NCBI RefSeq assembly: GCF_012102745.1
Contig: NZ_JAAVSY010000011.1
Span: 1 to 64,000 of the forward strand
Direction of reading: 5' to 3'
Length of the DNA: 64,000 bases
From: Haematospirillum sp. H4485
GTDB taxonomy: Bacteria > Pseudomonadota > Alphaproteobacteria > Rhodospirillales > Rhodospirillaceae
Shown here: in pieces, positions 55,350-63,401 of the stretch
How the letters are laid out: each line of letters begins with the position of its first letter
Numbering within the stretch: the stretch's first letter is position 1
The notes under the pieces: model-generated
Database searches by the model: none
The model's input: the letters and a program-made list of their open reading frames with translations, nothing else
What the model was told of the DNA's origin: nothing
Program-made: the position numbers and the translations under genes

Positions 55350-55394
55350 TAAAAATTGCAAGTTTTTCCACACCCTTGTCAGGGGATTGTTTCG

Positions 55395-56084
55395 GTGGTT
55401 GAAGATGTGAAGAGTCTAGTAGACTGCAAAAGCACGAAAGAATTATTTGAAAGCATTTGTTCTGAGGCATCAGGCTTGGGGTTCGAGCATGTTGCCTTTC
55501 TTGGTGTTGCCGGTGATGACGCCGCCTCCTTCGCGCTTGGCTACCCCTTTGTTTTGTCATCGCTTCCAGTGGAATGGCAGCGGAGGTATATTGATTGCTC
55601 GTACCATAAGCTCGATCCGACTGTGCGTTTGGCTCCGTTTGGATCCACGGTCATGATCTGGAGCAAGCTGCGTCGTCTGGCGCCAGACTTTTTTGACGAA
55701 GCTCGTTCCTTTGGTTTGTGTACCGGTCTCTCGGTGCCTGTCCGTTTGCCCCGAAGGGTCTACCTTCTGAGTTTTGCAACGGCGCGGAAAGAAGAGGTAA
55801 CCAAGCCTGTCCGGTCTGCTCTGGCAGGATTGTCATTTGGTTTTGTGCAGGAGTATGTCAAAAAATCTCCGCCGGTTCCTGTGTCCATTGATTTGCACGA
55901 GAACACGCTGAAAATTTTACATATGTCCCTTGCCGGATTTTCCAACGAGGCCATGGCAGCCTCTCTTGGTATGACTGTGCATGGCATTTCCTGGCACTTG
56001 CGGGATGCTAGGGAAAAGCTACGATGTCAAACAACGCTGCACGCATGTGGCAAGGCGTTGTCTCTTGGCTTGATAGATCTGTAA
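55395..56084 (+). CDS. LuxR-type transcriptional regulator 1 (acyl-homoserine-lactone receptor-like)
   Basis: 229 residues from GTG 55395 (AGGGGA 8 bases upstream; the frame is open to 55356). The N-terminal half is an autoinducer-binding domain: WQRRY and LDP then IW give W61, Y65, D74 and W89, the same spacing as the W57/Y61/D70/W85 ligand-contact set of TraR. The C-terminal ~65 residues form a LuxR-type HTH (HMSLAGFSNEAMAASLGMTV, then HGISWHLRDAREKLRCQ), somewhat divergent. No luxI synthase is in the window, so it looks like a solo receptor. It is convergent with a paralogue. Confidence 0.85.
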   Translation: MVEDVKSLVDCKSTKELFESICSEASGLGFEHVAFLGVAGDDAASFALGYPFVLSSLPVEWQRRYIDCSYHKLDPTVRLAPFGSTVMIWSKLRRLAPDFFDEARSFGLCTGLSVPVRLPRRVYLLSFATARKEEVTKPVRSALAGLSFGFVQEYVKKSPPVPVSIDLHENTLKILHMSLAGFSNEAMAASLGMTVHGISWHLRDAREKLRCQTTLHACGKALSLGLIDL

Positions 56085-56211
56085 TTTTGTTATGCAGACA
56101 CTGCGTCCGGCTTAGGCAACGCTGCAAGAAGTCACGCTTTTGCCTGGAAGATGGGACCATTCTTGCGGCGTTGCGCTTGTCGTCAGACTCTCATGCTCCG
56201 CAGGTTAATAT

Positions 56212-56910
56212 TCAAGTAAAGATCGTTATAAGGCCTGCGCTCTTGCGATCAGATTCTTGTATCAATGCCGGAGCACGGTGTCGTTTGACTGCGTTCTGAA
56301 GGTGTCTTGAGACTTGATGTTCGGTCATTCCCAAAGCATAGGCGATATCACCACTTGAGAATCCAGACAGGGCCATCTCTAGTATTTTTGTGTTTTTTTC
56401 CTGCTCTCTGTCCCGCTTCGCTGCATGTTGATCAGCATGCATGTAGTCCTGCAGAAAACGGAAGGCCATGCGCTCAAGGGTTGATCGGGTATCTGCCTCG
56501 ATCAATGTGTCCCTAGCTGTTGCAAAACTCACAACATAGAGACGCTGGGAGACATGGATGGGAATTGTCAGACCAGCACGTAAGCCAAAAGTCGATGCCT
56601 CGTTGAAGAAATCGGTATTCAGTGTGCTGACGGCTTTCCAGTCCATGGTGGTATCGCTGGCCGGAGCCAGATAAACTACGGGATCAATTTCATGATAGGC
56701 TCTTTCCACATACCTCTGCACCCATTCCCGTGGATAGGATCCCGCGATGAGGGGACAGCCTGTCTCTTTCATCACGGTCTCTTCGCCCTCGATACCGCCA
56801 AAGGCAGCAAACTCGAACCCCAAGGCCGAACAGTCGCTCAACAGATCCTGGAACAACGGGCTAATATCTTTGTAGGAGTTTACGATCTCAAACCGCTTGA
56901 CTGCTTCCAC
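56212..56910 (-). CDS. LuxR-type transcriptional regulator 2 (acyl-homoserine-lactone receptor-like)
   Basis: 232 residues from GTG 56910 (AGGGGA 8 bases upstream). The ligand domain has REWVQRYVERAYHEIDPVVY and TTMDW, giving W63, Y67, D76 and W91, again the TraR spacing. It also shares FDE-like DFFNEASTFGLRAGLTIPIH and LYVVSFATAR with regulator 1. The HTH (MALSGFSSGDIAYALGMTEH, then QVSRHLQNAVKRHRAP) has drifted from consensus. It faces regulator 1 tail to tail with 127 bases between, so the pair probably arose by duplication with inversion. Confidence 0.85.
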   Translation of the reverse strand: MEAVKRFEIVNSYKDISPLFQDLLSDCSALGFEFAAFGGIEGEETVMKETGCPLIAGSYPREWVQRYVERAYHEIDPVVYLAPASDTTMDWKAVSTLNTDFFNEASTFGLRAGLTIPIHVSQRLYVVSFATARDTLIEADTRSTLERMAFRFLQDYMHADQHAAKRDREQEKNTKILEMALSGFSSGDIAYALGMTEHQVSRHLQNAVKRHRAPALIQESDRKSAGLITIFT

Positions 56911-56981
56911 AACTGTTGTCCCCTGTCCTGACAGCCGACTGGACGCATAGCGCTGACTGTAGCGCGGGTCAAATGCTCCGG

Positions 56982-57019
56982 CTGGTATTTTTGTGTGTTC
57001 TCAACACAAAAAATACCAG
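56982..57019. promoter_or_regulatory. long inverted repeat upstream of LuxR-type gene 2
   Basis: Arms of 15-16 bases, starting CTGGTATTTTTGTGT (56982-56996) and matching 57004-57019 with one bulged base. In RNA this would be a very stable hairpin about 70 bases before the GTG start. No T tract follows on either strand, so it is not an ordinary terminator. Confidence 0.5.
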
Positions 57020-57057
57020 TATGCGTTATGAATTCCAGAAAAATATTTAAAATACCC

Positions 57058-57085
57058 CTATAGAGTGTTTGTGTACCGCGTACAC
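57058..57085 (-). promoter_or_regulatory. candidate promoter and 15-base dyad for LuxR-type gene 2
   Basis: GTGTAC-CGC-GTACAC (57071-57085) is a perfect 15-base dyad. CTATAG (57058-57063), a good alphaproteobacterial -10, lies so that the dyad covers the -35 position. That arrangement suits a regulator-controlled promoter with a leader of about 140 bases containing the long inverted repeat. Confidence 0.45.
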
Positions 57086-57133
57086 TTTTCGTCCAGACTG
57101 AACCAGATAAAGGATGTAAGGCCCTTGTGCCTC

Positions 57134-58003
57134 TTAGCGGGTCGGGACTGGTTTCTCCCCTGAATAGTCATAGAACCCGCGGCCGGTCTTGCGGCCAAGC
57201 CATCCCGCTTCTACATACTTCACCAGCAGTGGGCAGGGGCGGTATTTGGTGTCGGCAAGTCCCTCGTGCAGGACATGCATGATAGCCAGGCAGGTATCCA
57301 GGCCGATAAAGTCTGCCAGTTCCAGCGGCCCCATCGGGTGGTTGGCTCCAAGGCGCAGGGCGTTGTCAATGGACGTGACCGACCCCACTCCTTCATACAG
57401 TGTATAGACTGCTTCATTGATCATGGGCAGTAGGATACGGTTGACGATAAATGCCGGAAAATCTTCGGCAGAAACGGCGGTCTTGCCGATTCTTCCGGTA
57501 AATTCGTGCACCTTGCGAAAGGTTTCTTCATCTGTGGCAATGCCACGAATCAGCTCCACCAGCTGCATAACCGGGACCGGATTCATGAAGTGCATGCCCA
57601 TGAAACGGCCGGGGCGGTCGGTTGTGGCACCAAGTCGTGTGACCGAAATCGACGATGTGTTGGTACACAAGATGGCATCGGGCTTGAGGGTGGCGCAGAC
57701 GGCGGCAAAAATCTTTCGCTTGATGGACTCGTCTTCCGTTGCAGCTTCGATGACCAGATCAGCGTCCGGGAATGCGGTGGTGGTGGACGTGCTGATGCGT
57801 GCCATGGCGGCCTTGACCTCGTCCTCGGTCAGATTCCCTTTTTTCTGCTGGCGTCCAAGATTGCGTTCAATCAGGTCCACCGCCTTGTCCAGTTGCTCTT
57901 GGCTCAGGTCAACCAGCTTGACGGTATAGCCTGCCACGGCGCAAACGTGGGCAATGCCGTTTCCCATTTGCCCTGCCCCGACAACACCAACGGTCTTGAT
58001 CAT
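57134..58003 (-). CDS. hbd: 3-hydroxybutyryl-CoA dehydrogenase
   Basis: NAD(P)-dependent interconversion of acetoacetyl-CoA and 3-hydroxybutyryl-CoA. The 289-residue protein starts [20 protein letters not shown] (Rossmann fold) and has [20 protein letters not shown] near 84 and [13 protein letters not shown] near 115. [20 protein letters not shown] near 132 carries the catalytic His, then [20 protein letters not shown] and [20 protein letters not shown]. It is last in the etfB-etfA-hbd run; a 201-base gap with a terminator separates it from etfA, so it may also have its own promoter. Confidence 0.95.
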   Translation of the reverse strand: MIKTVGVVGAGQMGNGIAHVCAVAGYTVKLVDLSQEQLDKAVDLIERNLGRQQKKGNLTEDEVKAAMARISTSTTTAFPDADLVIEAATEDESIKRKIFAAVCATLKPDAILCTNTSSISVTRLGATTDRPGRFMGMHFMNPVPVMQLVELIRGIATDEETFRKVHEFTGRIGKTAVSAEDFPAFIVNRILLPMINEAVYTLYEGVGSVTSIDNALRLGANHPMGPLELADFIGLDTCLAIMHVLHEGLADTKYRPCPLLVKYVEAGWLGRKTGRGFYDYSGEKPVPTR

Positions 58004-58143
58004 GACCAGGCTCCCCTTCCGGTCTGTAGTGCCGTACCCGCTGCCGGCGCCTGCATCATATCAAACCAGGCATGTGGAGCAATGACCAATGCCGCTTATG
58101 CGTGTTTGCCTATGGTGCCGGGGCTGCGTGTGGTCGTGATGAC

Positions 58144-58170
58144 ACAAGAAAAGGGGAGCTGTCTGCTCCC
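58144..58170 (-). terminator. intrinsic terminator after etfA
   Basis: GGGGAGC (58152-58158) pairs with GCTCCCC (58164-58170). Read on the minus strand it is followed by TTTTCTT. It lies 35 bases past the etfA stop. Confidence 0.75.
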
Positions 58171-58204
58171 CCCTCCTGTGGCTTGTTGTTGACGGGCGCT
58201 GTGT

Positions 58205-59140
58205 TCAGCGGGACAGCTCTTTCTCAAGCTCGGGCAGCGCCTGGAACAAGTCTGCCACCAAGCCGTAATCAGCAACCTGGAAAATGGGTGCATCCTCGTC
58301 CTTGTTGATGGCGACAATAACCTTGGAATCTTTCATGCCGGCCAAGTGCTGGATGGCCCCGGAAATGCCAACGGCTATGTAAAGCTCTGGTGCCACAATT
58401 TTCCCGGTCTGACCGATTTGAAGATCGTTGGGGACAAATCCGGCATCGACCGCAGCACGTGATGCCCCGATTGCGGCGCCCAGTCGATCGGCTACAGCTT
58501 CAATGAGTTTGAAGTTCTCGCCTGATTTCATGCCGCGTCCGCCCGAAACAATCACGCGGGCCGATGTCAATTCCGGCCGAGCCGAGATGGACAGCTCTTC
58601 CCCCAAGAATGTGGACAGATTGGGATCGTCACCCGGCGCTAAGGCTTCGATGCTGGCGCTTCCGCCTTCCGGGGACGCTGCGTCGAAAGATGTGGTGCGG
58701 ACGGTTATGATCTTCAGCGCATCGCTGCTTTGCACGGTTGCCATGGCATTGCCGGCATAGATGGGTCGTTCAAAGGTATCCGGGCTGATGACGGCAGATA
58801 TATCAGACAGCATTGCCACGTCACTCAGGCCGGCGACCCGTGGCATGATGTTTTTCCCCGATGTGGTGGCGGGTGCCAAAATGTGGGTGTATCCCCCGGC
58901 CAAGGAATGGATCAGCGTCGCAAGCGGTTCAGCCATCGCATGGGCGTAGCAGGGGGCATCGGCTATCAGAACCTTTGTGACGCCTGCAATACGGGATGCT
59001 GCCTGTGCGACTGCGGCACATCCCGCGCCTGCAACCAGAACATGGATATCACCGCCAGCCTTCGTGGCGGCAGAGACGGTGTGCAGGGTTGCGTCCTTCA
59101 GGGTAGTGTTGTTGTGTTCGGCAATAACTAGGACCGCCAT
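58205..59140 (-). CDS. etfA: electron transfer flavoprotein subunit alpha
   Basis: FAD-binding subunit passing electrons from acyl-CoA dehydrogenases to ETF-ubiquinone oxidoreductase. The 311-residue protein has [20 protein letters not shown] at the N-terminus. The FAD domain motifs are [20 protein letters not shown] near 193, [19 protein letters not shown] near 217, [20 protein letters not shown] and [20 protein letters not shown]. It follows etfB with a one-base gap. Confidence 0.97.
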   Translation of the reverse strand: MAVLVIAEHNNTTLKDATLHTVSAATKAGGDIHVLVAGAGCAAVAQAASRIAGVTKVLIADAPCYAHAMAEPLATLIHSLAGGYTHILAPATTSGKNIMPRVAGLSDVAMLSDISAVISPDTFERPIYAGNAMATVQSSDALKIITVRTTSFDAASPEGGSASIEALAPGDDPNLSTFLGEELSISARPELTSARVIVSGGRGMKSGENFKLIEAVADRLGAAIGASRAAVDAGFVPNDLQIGQTGKIVAPELYIAVGISGAIQHLAGMKDSKVIVAINKDEDAPIFQVADYGLVADLFQALPELEKELSR

Positions 59141-59141
59141 G

Positions 59142-59891
59142 TCAGATCACCTTTGCTTCGGTCTTCAACTTGCCGACAAGCTCGGCCACATCCGCAACCT
59201 TTATGCCAGCCTGGCGCTTGGGAGGCTCGGTTACTTTCAGCACTTTCAGCCGGGGAGAAACATCAATGCCAAGATCTTCGGGCGTCAGGGTTTCAAGCGG
59301 CTTCTTCTTGGCCTTCATGATGTTGGGAAGAGAGGCGTAGCGCGGCTCGTTGAGTCGCAGGTCAACGCTGATCACGGCAGGCAGGGCTGTTTCAATGGTC
59401 TGCAGTCCGCCATCAATTTCCCGCGTGATCTTGGCCTTTTTGCCGGTAAGCTCTACTTTTGATGCAAAGGTTGCTTGCGGCCACCCGGTCATGGCGGCCA
59501 GCATTTGTCCGGTCTGGTTACTGTCGTCATCGATGGCCTGTTTCCCGACCAGCACAAGATCCGGTTTTTCACGATCAACGATAGCCTTCAATGCCCTGGC
59601 AACGGCCAAGGGCTGAAGATCGACGTCTGTCTGAACCAAGATGGCGCGATCTGCCCCCATGGCCATGGCGGTGCGCAGCGTTTCCTGGCAGGCGGCAACC
59701 CCGAGAGAGACGGCAACAATCTCGGTCACGGTGCCAGCCTCCTTCATCCGGATTGCTTCTTCCACCGCAATTTCGTCGAAGGGGTTCATCGACATTTTAA
59801 CGTTGGCCAACTCAACGCCGGTTTCATCTGTCTTGACGCGAACCTTCACGTTGTAGTCCACGACCCGCTTTACTGCCACAAGGACTTTCAT
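59142..59891 (-). CDS. etfB: electron transfer flavoprotein subunit beta
   Basis: AMP-binding subunit of the ETF heterodimer. From ATG 59891 it has 249 residues: [39 protein letters not shown] near 37, and [20 protein letters not shown] near 116, which includes the conserved D-DDSNQ segment that binds [23 protein letters not shown] with [20 protein letters not shown] near 165-205 completes the pattern. The frame is open to 59957 without support. It is upstream of etfA and downstream of the cobalamin adenosyltransferase gene. Confidence 0.97.
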   Translation of the reverse strand: MKVLVAVKRVVDYNVKVRVKTDETGVELANVKMSMNPFDEIAVEEAIRMKEAGTVTEIVAVSLGVAACQETLRTAMAMGADRAILVQTDVDLQPLAVARALKAIVDREKPDLVLVGKQAIDDDSNQTGQMLAAMTGWPQATFASKVELTGKKAKITREIDGGLQTIETALPAVISVDLRLNEPRYASLPNIMKAKKKPLETLTPEDLGIDVSPRLKVLKVTEPPKRQAGIKVADVAELVGKLKTEAKVI

Positions 59892-60039
59892 CTGCTCTTC
59901 CCTGCTCCGCCTTCGGTCTGTTTTCTGCCCCCTCTGCCTGGAACATGCCGGGCACACGATGTCCGGTATTTCCTTGCAGGGCCAGACACTCTATCGCCTG
60001 TTCTGTCCACGCGCCAAGGGTTTGTTCCGTGCTCCCCGC

Positions 60040-60639
60040 TCAACGGTCCTTGTGATCTGTTTCATTTTGGCGATTGGCCCCGGGGATCCACAGGACATCG
60101 CCATTTTTCTCCACATTCGCGTGGCGGGCCAGGACGAAGAGATGATCGGACAGGCGGTTTGTATAGGACAGGGTGCATGGGTTGATGGTCTCGCGCAGGG
60201 ACAGGCCAACGATAAGTCGCTCTGCCCTTCGCACAATGGTTCGGGCCATGTGAAGGTGCGCGGCCATTGGTGATCCACCGGGCAGGACAAAAGATTGCAG
60301 GGGGACAAGCCCTGCATTGATCTGGTCGATTTCTCGCTCCAGTCGCTCTACGTGTTCATCGGTTATGCGCAGGGCTTGTATTGGCGGATCACTTTCAGGC
60401 ATGCACAGGTCAGCCCCAAGATCGAACAGGTCGTTCTGAATCCGGCCCAGTATGCTGTCAAAAAATGCGGCCTGATTCCCTGAGGAATACAGGCGGGCAA
60501 TCCCGAGCGCAGAGTTGGCCTCGTCGATGGTTCCGCATACATCGACCCGTGCGTCGGTCTTGGGAACCCGTGTCCCGTTTCCAAGTGAGGTCTTGCCCTT
60601 GTCGCCGCTACGGGTATAGATGCACGTAAGCTGTACCAT
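60040..60639 (-). CDS. ATP:cob(I)alamin adenosyltransferase, PduO type
   Basis: Makes adenosylcobalamin from cob(I)alamin and ATP, for example for methylmalonyl-CoA mutase. The 199-residue protein has YTRSGDKGKTSLGNGTRVPK near residue 8 (ATP site), VDVCGTIDEANSALGIAR near 32, FVLPGGSPMAAHLHMARTIV near 117, RRAERLIV and NRLSDHLFVLARHAN near 161, the PduO/MMAB pattern. It precedes etfB-etfA-hbd on the same strand with a 148-base gap, a neighbourhood seen in other alphaproteobacteria. No cobalamin riboswitch is evident upstream. Confidence 0.94.
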   Translation of the reverse strand: MVQLTCIYTRSGDKGKTSLGNGTRVPKTDARVDVCGTIDEANSALGIARLYSSGNQAAFFDSILGRIQNDLFDLGADLCMPESDPPIQALRITDEHVERLEREIDQINAGLVPLQSFVLPGGSPMAAHLHMARTIVRRAERLIVGLSLRETINPCTLSYTNRLSDHLFVLARHANVEKNGDVLWIPGANRQNETDHKDR

Positions 60640-60760
60640 TCGTCATGTCCCCGGGGGCTGTGAGAGGGTATAACGGCCAAGGGCCACGGTGGACCCGGTC
60701 CGGTTGGTTTTAGACAAACTTATTGCCAACCCCGCATTCTTGTCACGGGAAAGGAAGTCA

Positions 60761-61870
60761 GTGCTGCGTCTCCATACCACATTGTCCCTGTATATCGGGC
60801 GCCATTTTGCAATGGCGTTGCTGGGGACGCTGACTGTTATTCTTGCGCTGGTCCTGATGCTTGATTTTGTGGAGCTTTTGCGGCGTGCTGCCGGGCGCGA
60901 TGCGGGGGCGACCGTTTTGTTCAGCCTGTCCCTCATGAAACTGCCGACCATGGCCCATCAGGTTCTGCCTTTTGCCGTTCTGGTGGGAGGTATGATTGCC
61001 ATGTGGCGGCTCAGCCGCAGCCATGAGCTGATCATTATTCGCGCATCGGGTGTTTCGGTCTGGCAGTTTCTGGCCCCGATGGTTCTATGTGCTGCTGTTG
61101 TCGGAGTCCTGGATGTAACAGCGGTCAATCCGCTTTCGTCCGCTCTTTACCGAAGTTATGAGAAGCGCCTTGACGAGGTCTGGATGCCTGCCCGGGCTGG
61201 TGCATTCAATCTTTCAGAATCAGGCATGTGGCTGCGTGAACCTGTCACGGACGGAGGGCAGACGGTTGTGCATGCCGGGCACGTCCGTCAGGATGGCGAT
61301 GTTTTGCATATGCGCGATCTGATGTTCATCATGCTTGACTCCAATGGGGTCCTGTACCGTCGCATCGATGCAGGTCAGGGCGCGATGAAGGACCGTGCCT
61401 TCATCCTCCGGGATGCCTGGATCATGGAGCCCAATCATCCCGGTGTCCGCATGGATGAGGTGCGCCTGCCGACGGGGATGACCCTTGCCCGTGTCCAGGA
61501 AAACTTTGCCAGCCCGGAAACCCTGTCGTTCTGGGATTTGCCGGGTTTTATACGCTTCTTTGAAACATCGGGGTTCTCGGCCCAGCGTCACTGGATGCAC
61601 CTGCATGGCCTATTGGCATCGCCGGTTTTGCTGTGCGCCATGGTCATTGTGGCGGCTGTATTCTCGCTGGACCCTGATTTACGCTCCGGTCGGGGTTTGT
61701 CCCGTATTCTTGGTGCTGTCGGGGTTGGCTTTGTCCTTTACTTTTTCACCAGGTTGTCCCTTGCGCTGGGGTTGTCATCAGCGGTGCCCCTGTGGCTTTC
61801 AGCCTGGACACCAACGCTGGTGACGCTTTTGCTTGGGACAGCAACCCTGTTGCATCAGGAAGATGGTTGA
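60761..61870 (+). CDS. lptG: LPS export permease LptG
   Basis: Inner-membrane subunit of the LptB2FG transporter that extracts LPS. GTG 60761, with AAGGA 5 bases upstream, gives 369 residues. Three N-terminal membrane helices include LVLMLDFVELLRRAAGRDA, then LPFAVLVGGMIAMWRLSRSH and ELIIIRASGVSVWQFLAPMV, typical of LptG rather than LptF. A periplasmic beta-jellyroll lies in the middle (about 125-270), and three C-terminal helices follow. lptF is not in the window. It precedes a membrane glycosyltransferase by 7 bases. Confidence 0.9.
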   Translation: MLRLHTTLSLYIGRHFAMALLGTLTVILALVLMLDFVELLRRAAGRDAGATVLFSLSLMKLPTMAHQVLPFAVLVGGMIAMWRLSRSHELIIIRASGVSVWQFLAPMVLCAAVVGVLDVTAVNPLSSALYRSYEKRLDEVWMPARAGAFNLSESGMWLREPVTDGGQTVVHAGHVRQDGDVLHMRDLMFIMLDSNGVLYRRIDAGQGAMKDRAFILRDAWIMEPNHPGVRMDEVRLPTGMTLARVQENFASPETLSFWDLPGFIRFFETSGFSAQRHWMHLHGLLASPVLLCAMVIVAAVFSLDPDLRSGRGLSRILGAVGVGFVLYFFTRLSLALGLSSAVPLWLSAWTPTLVTLLLGTATLLHQEDG

Positions 61871-61877
61871 ACCTGTC

Positions 61878-63401
61878 ATGACACGTGAGTCCTGTTGTCG
61901 GAACGGCTGGTCTTCCCCTGCATTCCGGGTTGCGTTGACGGTTGTTCTGGCTGTTACCGTGTGGCGTTTGTTCCAGTTGTTCGGGACGCCGGTTAACCTG
62001 TCGTTTGACGAAGCCCAGTATTGGAGCTGGTCAACTGATCCGGCATTTGGTTATTTCTCCAAACCGCCGTTTATTGCCTGGGTTATTGCCCTGACGACCA
62101 GCCTTGGCGGCGATTCCGAGCCATGGGTCCGGATCGGGGCGACATTGGCCCATGCCGTGACCGCGCTTCTGGTGTATGGAGTCGGGTTTGTCCTGTTTGA
62201 CCGCGACCATGCGGATGACAATGCCGGACGTCGTGTAGTTGGTGTCTGGAGTGCGGTGATCTATATCACTCTGCCGGCGGTTTCCCTGTCATCGATGCTG
62301 GTATCAACCGATGCATTCCTGTTGATGTTCTGGGCGCTGTCTCTTCTGGGGTTGGCTTGCATTGTAACGGGCGGGTCTGCCTGGTGGTGGCTGGCTGTCG
62401 GTCTTGGTCTTGGCTTTGGCCTTTTGTCCAAGTACGCGATGGTCTTTTTCATTGTCTCGGTTGTCCTGGCCCTGCTGTGGCATGCGCCTTGGCGTCGGTT
62501 CCTGAGGTCTCCCGGATTGTGGGGTGCTCTGGTTCTCGGGGCGGCTTTTTATGCGCCGAACATCTGGTGGAATCTGGCGCACGGGATGGCCAGCTATCGG
62601 CATACCGGGGATAATGTGAACCTTGGTGTCGATGTCTTCAATCCTTTGAACATGGTTGCATTCCTGGCTTCCCAGGCAGGGGTTTTTGGTCCGCTCCTGC
62701 TGGCGGTTCTGGTGCTTGCCCTTTGTGTTCCCGCACGGTCACGCTTGCACGTGGATTGGCGTTTTCGCTTCCTGGCGGCTTTCGTTGTGCCGGTTCTTGT
62801 GATCATGTCTGTGCAGGCCCTGATATCGCGGGCCAATGCAAATTGGGCTGCCCCGGCTTTTGTTGCTGCGGTTCCTCTTGTTGTGTCCTGGTGCCTGGGG
62901 ACAGGATCCCGCGCGTGGGTCCTGCGGGCATCGATTGTGCTCCATGTTCTGGTCGCGTCCCTGGTCTATAACGCAGACAGTCTGGCAGCAGCCTTTGGTG
63001 TGAGGGTTCCCCCGGCCCTGGATCTCCAGAAGCGCGTGCGTGGGTGGGACGATGCCGGTCGCTGGGTTCGTGAACTGAAGGCACAGAACCCCGAGCGTCC
63101 GTTGTTGTTTGATGACCGCAAGACTATGGCAACACTTTTGTATTACGCCCGTCCCTTGGCCTGGGACAGCTTCATGTGGCACCCCGGTGATGTTGTGCAC
63201 AATCACTATGAACTGACCATGCCGCTTCCTGATGTGCCGGGTGGTCGCTTCCTGTATGTGACCCGCCATGATCCGAGCGTGCTGTACCAGCGGTTCCAAT
63301 CTGTTGAGCCTGTGGCTGTGTTCCGCTCTGCCGGGGTGGCTGGAGGGACGCTGGAGCTGTCGGCTTGGTATGTGGACCATTTTCTGGGATATGGGCCATG
63401 A
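61878..63401 (+). CDS. glycosyltransferase family 39-type membrane protein
   Basis: 507 residues from ATG 61878, about ten membrane helices and a periplasmic C-terminus. Near residue 43 LSFDEAQYWSWSTDPAFGYF with the following SKPPF is the first-loop motif of PMT_2 enzymes, where the DE pair is the expected catalytic acid site. ANANWAAPAFVAAVPLVVSW occurs later. It probably transfers a polyprenyl-phosphate-linked sugar to LPS or another envelope target. It overlaps the following lipid A phosphatase-like gene by 4 bases and follows lptG, suggesting an LPS function. Confidence 0.87.
   Translation: MTRESCCRNGWSSPAFRVALTVVLAVTVWRLFQLFGTPVNLSFDEAQYWSWSTDPAFGYFSKPPFIAWVIALTTSLGGDSEPWVRIGATLAHAVTALLVYGVGFVLFDRDHADDNAGRRVVGVWSAVIYITLPAVSLSSMLVSTDAFLLMFWALSLLGLACIVTGGSAWWWLAVGLGLGFGLLSKYAMVFFIVSVVLALLWHAPWRRFLRSPGLWGALVLGAAFYAPNIWWNLAHGMASYRHTGDNVNLGVDVFNPLNMVAFLASQAGVFGPLLLAVLVLALCVPARSRLHVDWRFRFLAAFVVPVLVIMSVQALISRANANWAAPAFVAAVPLVVSWCLGTGSRAWVLRASIVLHVLVASLVYNADSLAAAFGVRVPPALDLQKRVRGWDDAGRWVRELKAQNPERPLLFDDRKTMATLLYYARPLAWDSFMWHPGDVVHNHYELTMPLPDVPGGRFLYVTRHDPSVLYQRFQSVEPVAVFRSAGVAGGTLELSAWYVDHFLGYGP

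Larger units (their letters stand above)
54998..55394. other. regulatory gap upstream of LuxR-type gene 1
   Basis: A 397-base gap with two perfect dyads (55133-55157 and 55328-55349) and a perfect TATAAT at 55183-55188. I see no -35 at 17 bases from the TATAAT, and the first dyad ends about 25 bases upstream of it, a layout suited to activator-dependent transcription. A 47-codon ATG frame (55203-55346) has no convincing ribosome site and is not called. Confidence 0.5.

Noticed and set aside
56085-56211. luxI-type synthase or small gene between the two LuxR-type genes
   Set aside because: Only 127 bases separate the convergent genes and no frame fits a synthase.
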